This document shows, one piece after another, positions 59,430 through 64,000 of a stretch of DNA of 64,000 nucleotides. Under the pieces are notes generated by a model, which saw only the letters and a list, made by a program, of their open reading frames with translations, was not told the origin of the DNA and did not search any database. Location: assembly GCA_025266875.1 (NCBI GenBank), contig JALLLT010000079.1:29618-93617 (forward strand), written 5' to 3'. Origin of the DNA: Fennellomyces sp. T-0311. Lineage: Eukaryota > Mucoromycota > Mucoromycetes > Mucorales > Lichtheimiaceae. Each line of letters opens with the position of its first letter. Position 1 is the stretch's first letter. The translations under genes were made by a program, and so were the position numbers.

Positions 59430-61365
59430 ATGCAAGAAGATACTCAACATATACCGCTGGTTCCTCTTTCTCCAAGCCAGCATACGACATCCGTCAAAAA
59501 AAAGGTAATTATTCAAACAGCGAATGGGTATAAACTGATCTATGGGTGTACAGGAAAGTGATTATGTGGACGCTGGTCGTATCGCACTCCTACCCATTCT
59601 TAACGTAATCATCACCGTTGTCTTGACTGCTGTCTTGATTTACGTTTACATGAGTGCAGATAATAAGCCATTCCACTACACCATGGCAGGAATGCCAATT
59701 CCAGCTTTGGTCGCGCTTATTGTCACATTGATTAAAATGTGTCTTGCCGGCGGAATCGGATAGTAAGTTTCTTTTTTTACATGCGTAGATCGCGATACAA
59801 AGCTAAAAAAGAAGGAAAAAACAGTGCTGTCTCTGAATACAAATGGATTCAACTGGAGCGAGGTAGTCGTCTAAGTCTTTTGGATGTATACGATGCGTGC
59901 GCACGTGGATTTGGCGGTACGTATGGTTCAACATGGGTCACACACGTAACCAGGATTTTGATGTGCGCATCATCTAGGCATGATTCGAGTCATGACGGGT
60001 ATTCGACCTGACATGATACTTGTTCCTACGATTCTATTGCAACTCGGGTTGATTGCCATGGGTCCAGCATCGCAGCAAATCCTCACCACAGCCCCAACGT
60101 CTTATTGCGACCACAGGGCCAAACTTCGATTCACTGACCTGACCAAAGAAGTCCTTGCCTCATGGGGAACCAACGATCACAGTATCCAAACACTTTTGGG
60201 AACGACCACAAACTATCTTTTCGAAATGGCGCTGGATGGTGTAGGCAACGACTGGGTTATTCCATTAACCATCAGTTGTCCCGTTACAGCGGTCAACTGC
60301 ACCGTCGAAAACGTGCTCATGTTCCACAACACACTCGAATGCACCGAGGGATCCATGAACCAGACGCTTGTCGTGAGCGAACAAGACTTGTCTGTCAAAA
60401 CAGTCCAGGACTATTACAACGCCACCGCCGACGTTTATGCCACACCACCCAAAGTGCCTCAAATCCTGTATGGTGGGGCAATGGCGCATCGAACATACTA
60501 CGATTTCACCAACTATACCACCAATGCCACTGCCGCAACGAACAGGACCATGTTTGCCGGCGATCAAGTGATAGTTCTCGTATCCAACAATGGCAAGGTG
60601 GATACCAGCACTGGAGATGACACGTTGGTGGTACAAGAATGCAAACTGGTCACCTACCTGAATCGCACCACGCTCAATGTCATGGGTCGCCACCGAAAAC
60701 TCGATTTTCTGGAATCCACACCCATCCGCATGGACTACGACTTGCTTTCAGATAGCACGCATTGGGGCGGCAATTTCAGCGACGACGATCATCTGATGCT
60801 GAATGCGTATGCCGTCCAAGTGGCTGCCTTGCGATTCCTGATCGATATCGACCGGGACATGTTTCGATACCGCGACGCGTTGACATGGCAAGCAATGAAT
60901 CGAGACCGAGACTCGGTTGCCAATCTGGTGCACGACTATTTGATACGACTGAATCGCATTTTGGTGATCGGTAGGCCCGAAGGTATGACTCCGGCAGACG
61001 GCATCGCCTGTTACGATTTGGGCATCACGTATCGTTTGGAGCCCGCAGCGTATTATTCGCTATCACTGGCGCTACTTGTTCCGTTGTTTTGGTGGGTGTT
61101 TACTTGGGTTTCTGCCCTTTACCGTGCGGGTGGGGTGTCGCGCGGCAACTCGCAAGTGATTTTGTTGGTCACCGGGTTTACGGCCGCGCTCAGGCGCAAA
61201 TTCAAGGGTTTGTCGCATGCCGATTCAAACGCTATCTTTAACAAGGCCAAGCAAATCAATGTTGCGTTTGGTGAATTGAAGACGGATCAAGACAGACGGG
61301 GACATACCTCGTTCGGACTGCCAGATCAAGTGTCACCGGCTCGGCGAAAAATCTCTGTTGAATAG
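59430..61365 (+). CDS. Uncharacterised N-glycosylated membrane protein
   Basis: Exons 59430-59504, 59554-about 59738, 59789-59916 and 59978-61365 give about 590 residues. A cytosolic start (MQEDTQHIPLVPLSPSQHTT) is followed by two hydrophobic segments (LLPILNVIITVVLTAVLIYVY; MPIPALVALIVTLIK). A basic loop (SRYKAKKEGKN) and another hydrophobic stretch (MILVPTILLQLGLIAMGP) come next. A large luminal or extracellular domain follows with many N-x-S/T sites (YNATADV, NYTTNATAATNRT, LNRTTLN, GGNFSDD) and several Cys. A last membrane segment (YYSLSLALLVPLFWWVFTWV) precedes a basic cytosolic tail. The exon 2-3 junction is uncertain: the obvious GTAAGT after GGIG gives a 28-nt intron and a stop, so I favour a donor at 59739. 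No family is recognised. It could be a cell-surface receptor or channel-like protein. Confidence 0.72.
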
Positions 61366-61426
61366 GCAACCGTATGTGTTTTTTTTATTTTCAAAAGCTA
61401 TGTACAGTACGCAGAGGCTTTTTACA

Positions 61427-61462
61427 AGAAAGAAAGAAAGAAAGAGAAAGAGAGAGAAAGAG
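61427..61462 (+). repeat. GAAA/GAGA microsatellite
   Basis: Purine-only run (GAAAGAAAGAAAGAGAAAGA) between two convergent genes. Confidence 0.85.
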
Positions 61463-61464
61463 GC

Positions 61465-61877
61465 TTATTCAACGTCCATTCCGAACGAGCCACTCTTGTT
61501 TTCGTTCTCTTTGAACCAAAGCTCGGTTCGGTGCTTGAGATCTTGAACATTCTTGACAGGTTCTTGATCAGCCTTGACATTGGCTTCGCTCTCGGTGGCC
61601 AACTTTTCGTTCCATTGAGGAGCCGATGTCATCATTTCGTTGGTCCAAGGCTCCTTGTCTTCACCCTTGTCTAAAGCGTTGTCTCAGTCGAACTTTCGAT
61701 AGACATGTGTCAAAGCAAACTTACGGCCGAGAGGAAAGTTGTTCATGTTTGGCTTGTTGATGCCCATGCCTTGGCGTCTGCGCACAAACGTTAGTATCCA
61801 CAAGCGGACGGCAGCCAAATCAACGCTTACCCTCCGAGGGAGTAGGCACGGCGAGCAATGACGGAAAACTGGTTCAT
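61465..61877 (-). CDS. Small mitochondrial protein, conserved hypothetical
   Basis: Exons 61877-61831, 61777-61725 and 61682-61465 join in phase to 105 residues. The N-terminus looks like a mitochondrial presequence (MNQFSVIARRAYSLGGRQ). The mature part is GMGINKPNMNNFPLGHNALD and then KGEDKEPWTNEMMTSAPQWN, followed by EKLATESEANVKADQEP and a charged C-terminal helix (LKHRTELWFKENENKSGSF). The EPWT..M...PQWNEKLATESEA..KAD block looks like a fungal-conserved motif. I know similar hypothetical proteins but cannot assign a function. It converges on the membrane-protein gene with about 100 bp between the stops. Confidence 0.65.
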
Positions 61878-62128
61878 GGTTTGAAGAGATGAGAGTCAAA
61901 AGAGTTGCGGCGGCTGCATAAACCGATGGCCATTTTTTATACGGGGAGTGGCTCAAGGTGAAACACCTGACTCAGGCTTTGAAACGGTGAATATCTGTGT
62001 GTGTGTGTTTCTTTTTTATACTGAAAAAAAGGCTGCTGGAAAAATAAAGGAATCGTATAGGAAAGAGTATACAATGCAGAGTAAAGGAGGGGGTTTTCTC
62101 TCTCGAGCTCGAGTATTTTTTTTTTTTT

Positions 62129-63342
<1,214 letters not shown>

Positions 63343-64000
63343 TGTGTGTTTTTTTATAAAAAAAAAAAAAAGAGAGAGAGTGTGTGTGTATAGAAAAAAA
63401 AAGATTAGAAAGAGATGATGTTTTTTTGGTTCAGGAAAGATTGTCAGGCGCTTGTGGGTATTGAAAAGAAAGTAGCTGAGAGATTTTTCCTTTTCAAAAG
63501 ACGAAGCGTCTCACAGATGAAGAATGATGGAGAAGGAGGGGGGGCTACTTTCGCACTTTCCACAGTTTTACTTTCGATGAACTTGATGACGATTTCGATT
63601 GGGCGGAGTGGGAAATTCCACATTTTGGATCAATTGCAACGCTTGAGGCTGTGGTGGATCACGCTGGCTGCCGAATACCTTGCATCACGTAAGCCACGAA
63701 CCTGCGCTTGATCCATCAAACCGAGACTTGGATCCGCACACGTGCGTTTCCAAGACGACAGCGCTTGACCGAGCATCACCAGCAGAATTCAACGAAATAA
63801 CCCTCGAGCCCTGTATATCTCCCGGCGCTGACTGAATCCTTTCGAAACGACAATTCACTCCTGCAAAAACAACGCGTCGCCGAAGACCAAGAGAAAAAAA
63901 AAAAGACGCGTTTGCTAAAAAGTCCAAGGCACCAAATTAGGCAGCCATGGATCGCGTTCGATTGGTCAGGCCATCACCCGGGCCGAAGAGCATAGGTTGC
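63343..64000. other. PP2A promoter region and possible start of a plus-strand gene
   Basis: A GT/A-rich run lies just upstream of the PP2A start (63,356-63,405). A plus-strand block reading FDELDDDFDWAEWEIPHFGS (about 63,573-63,632) is followed by a GTAAGC-like donor at 63,690. Another open block starts DPSNRDLDPHTCVSKTTALD (about 63,712). These could be exons of a gene leaving the window to the right, but no start or family can be fixed. Confidence 0.3.

Overview
The window looks like nuclear DNA of a filamentous fungus, most likely an early-diverging lineage (Mucoromycota). Genes have many short GT-AG introns (about 40-80 nt). Fungus-typical genes are present (Kei1, a Hal4/Sat4-type kinase, a secreted GH47 mannosidase). 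The repeat load (Fanzor, LINE, DIRS and PIF/Harbinger relics) fits that group. Species cannot be told from the sequence, and the lineage is an inference. Exon limits below were worked out by eye from reading frame, splice sites and family conservation.

Layout. Bases 1-27,600 are a repeat-rich compartment. They hold a gene tail (3-212), a decayed Fanzor (TnpB-like RNA-guided nuclease family, about 600-4,560), one intact gene (KEI1, 5,440-6,264, minus), and two dispersed repeat types. They also hold a decayed membrane-protein gene, several 5'-truncated LINE remnants, a PD-(D/E)XK-nuclease-like gene (11,978-14,376, minus) and a DIRS-type tyrosine-recombinase retrotransposon with inverted terminal repeats (15,412-18,992). 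A broken gene joins a transposase-like N-terminus to a DnaQ-type 3'-5' exonuclease (19,738-23,986, minus). A 229-bp tandem duplication follows.

Bases 27,664-49,065 are a compact housekeeping block: a PXA-PX-Nexin_C membrane protein (+), class I alpha-1,2-mannosidase (-), kinesin-4 (+), a two-finger C2H2 regulator (+), a small cysteine-rich secreted protein (+), an uncharacterised disordered protein (+), the FG nucleoporin Nup54 (+) and mitoribosomal protein mS38 (-). Bases 49,066-54,360 are a second repeat island, with a second PD-(D/E)XK family member, a second copy of the structured repeat and a PIF/Harbinger transposase relic. Bases 55,102-63,342 are gene-dense again: casein kinase 2 beta, a Hal4/Sat4-like kinase, ribosomal protein uL1 (L10a), an uncharacterised glycosylated membrane protein, a small mitochondrial protein and the PP2A catalytic subunit.

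The housekeeping genes serve trafficking and the Golgi (KEI1, PX protein, mannosidase), cell-cycle and signalling control (kinesin-4, CK2 beta, PP2A, kinase), translation (uL1, mS38) and nuclear transport (Nup54). They do not form a pathway cluster. The points most worth a second look are the Fanzor relic, the paired PD-(D/E)XK genes, the transposase-exonuclease gene with its inserted repeat, and the GC-rich hairpin repeat that occurs twice.
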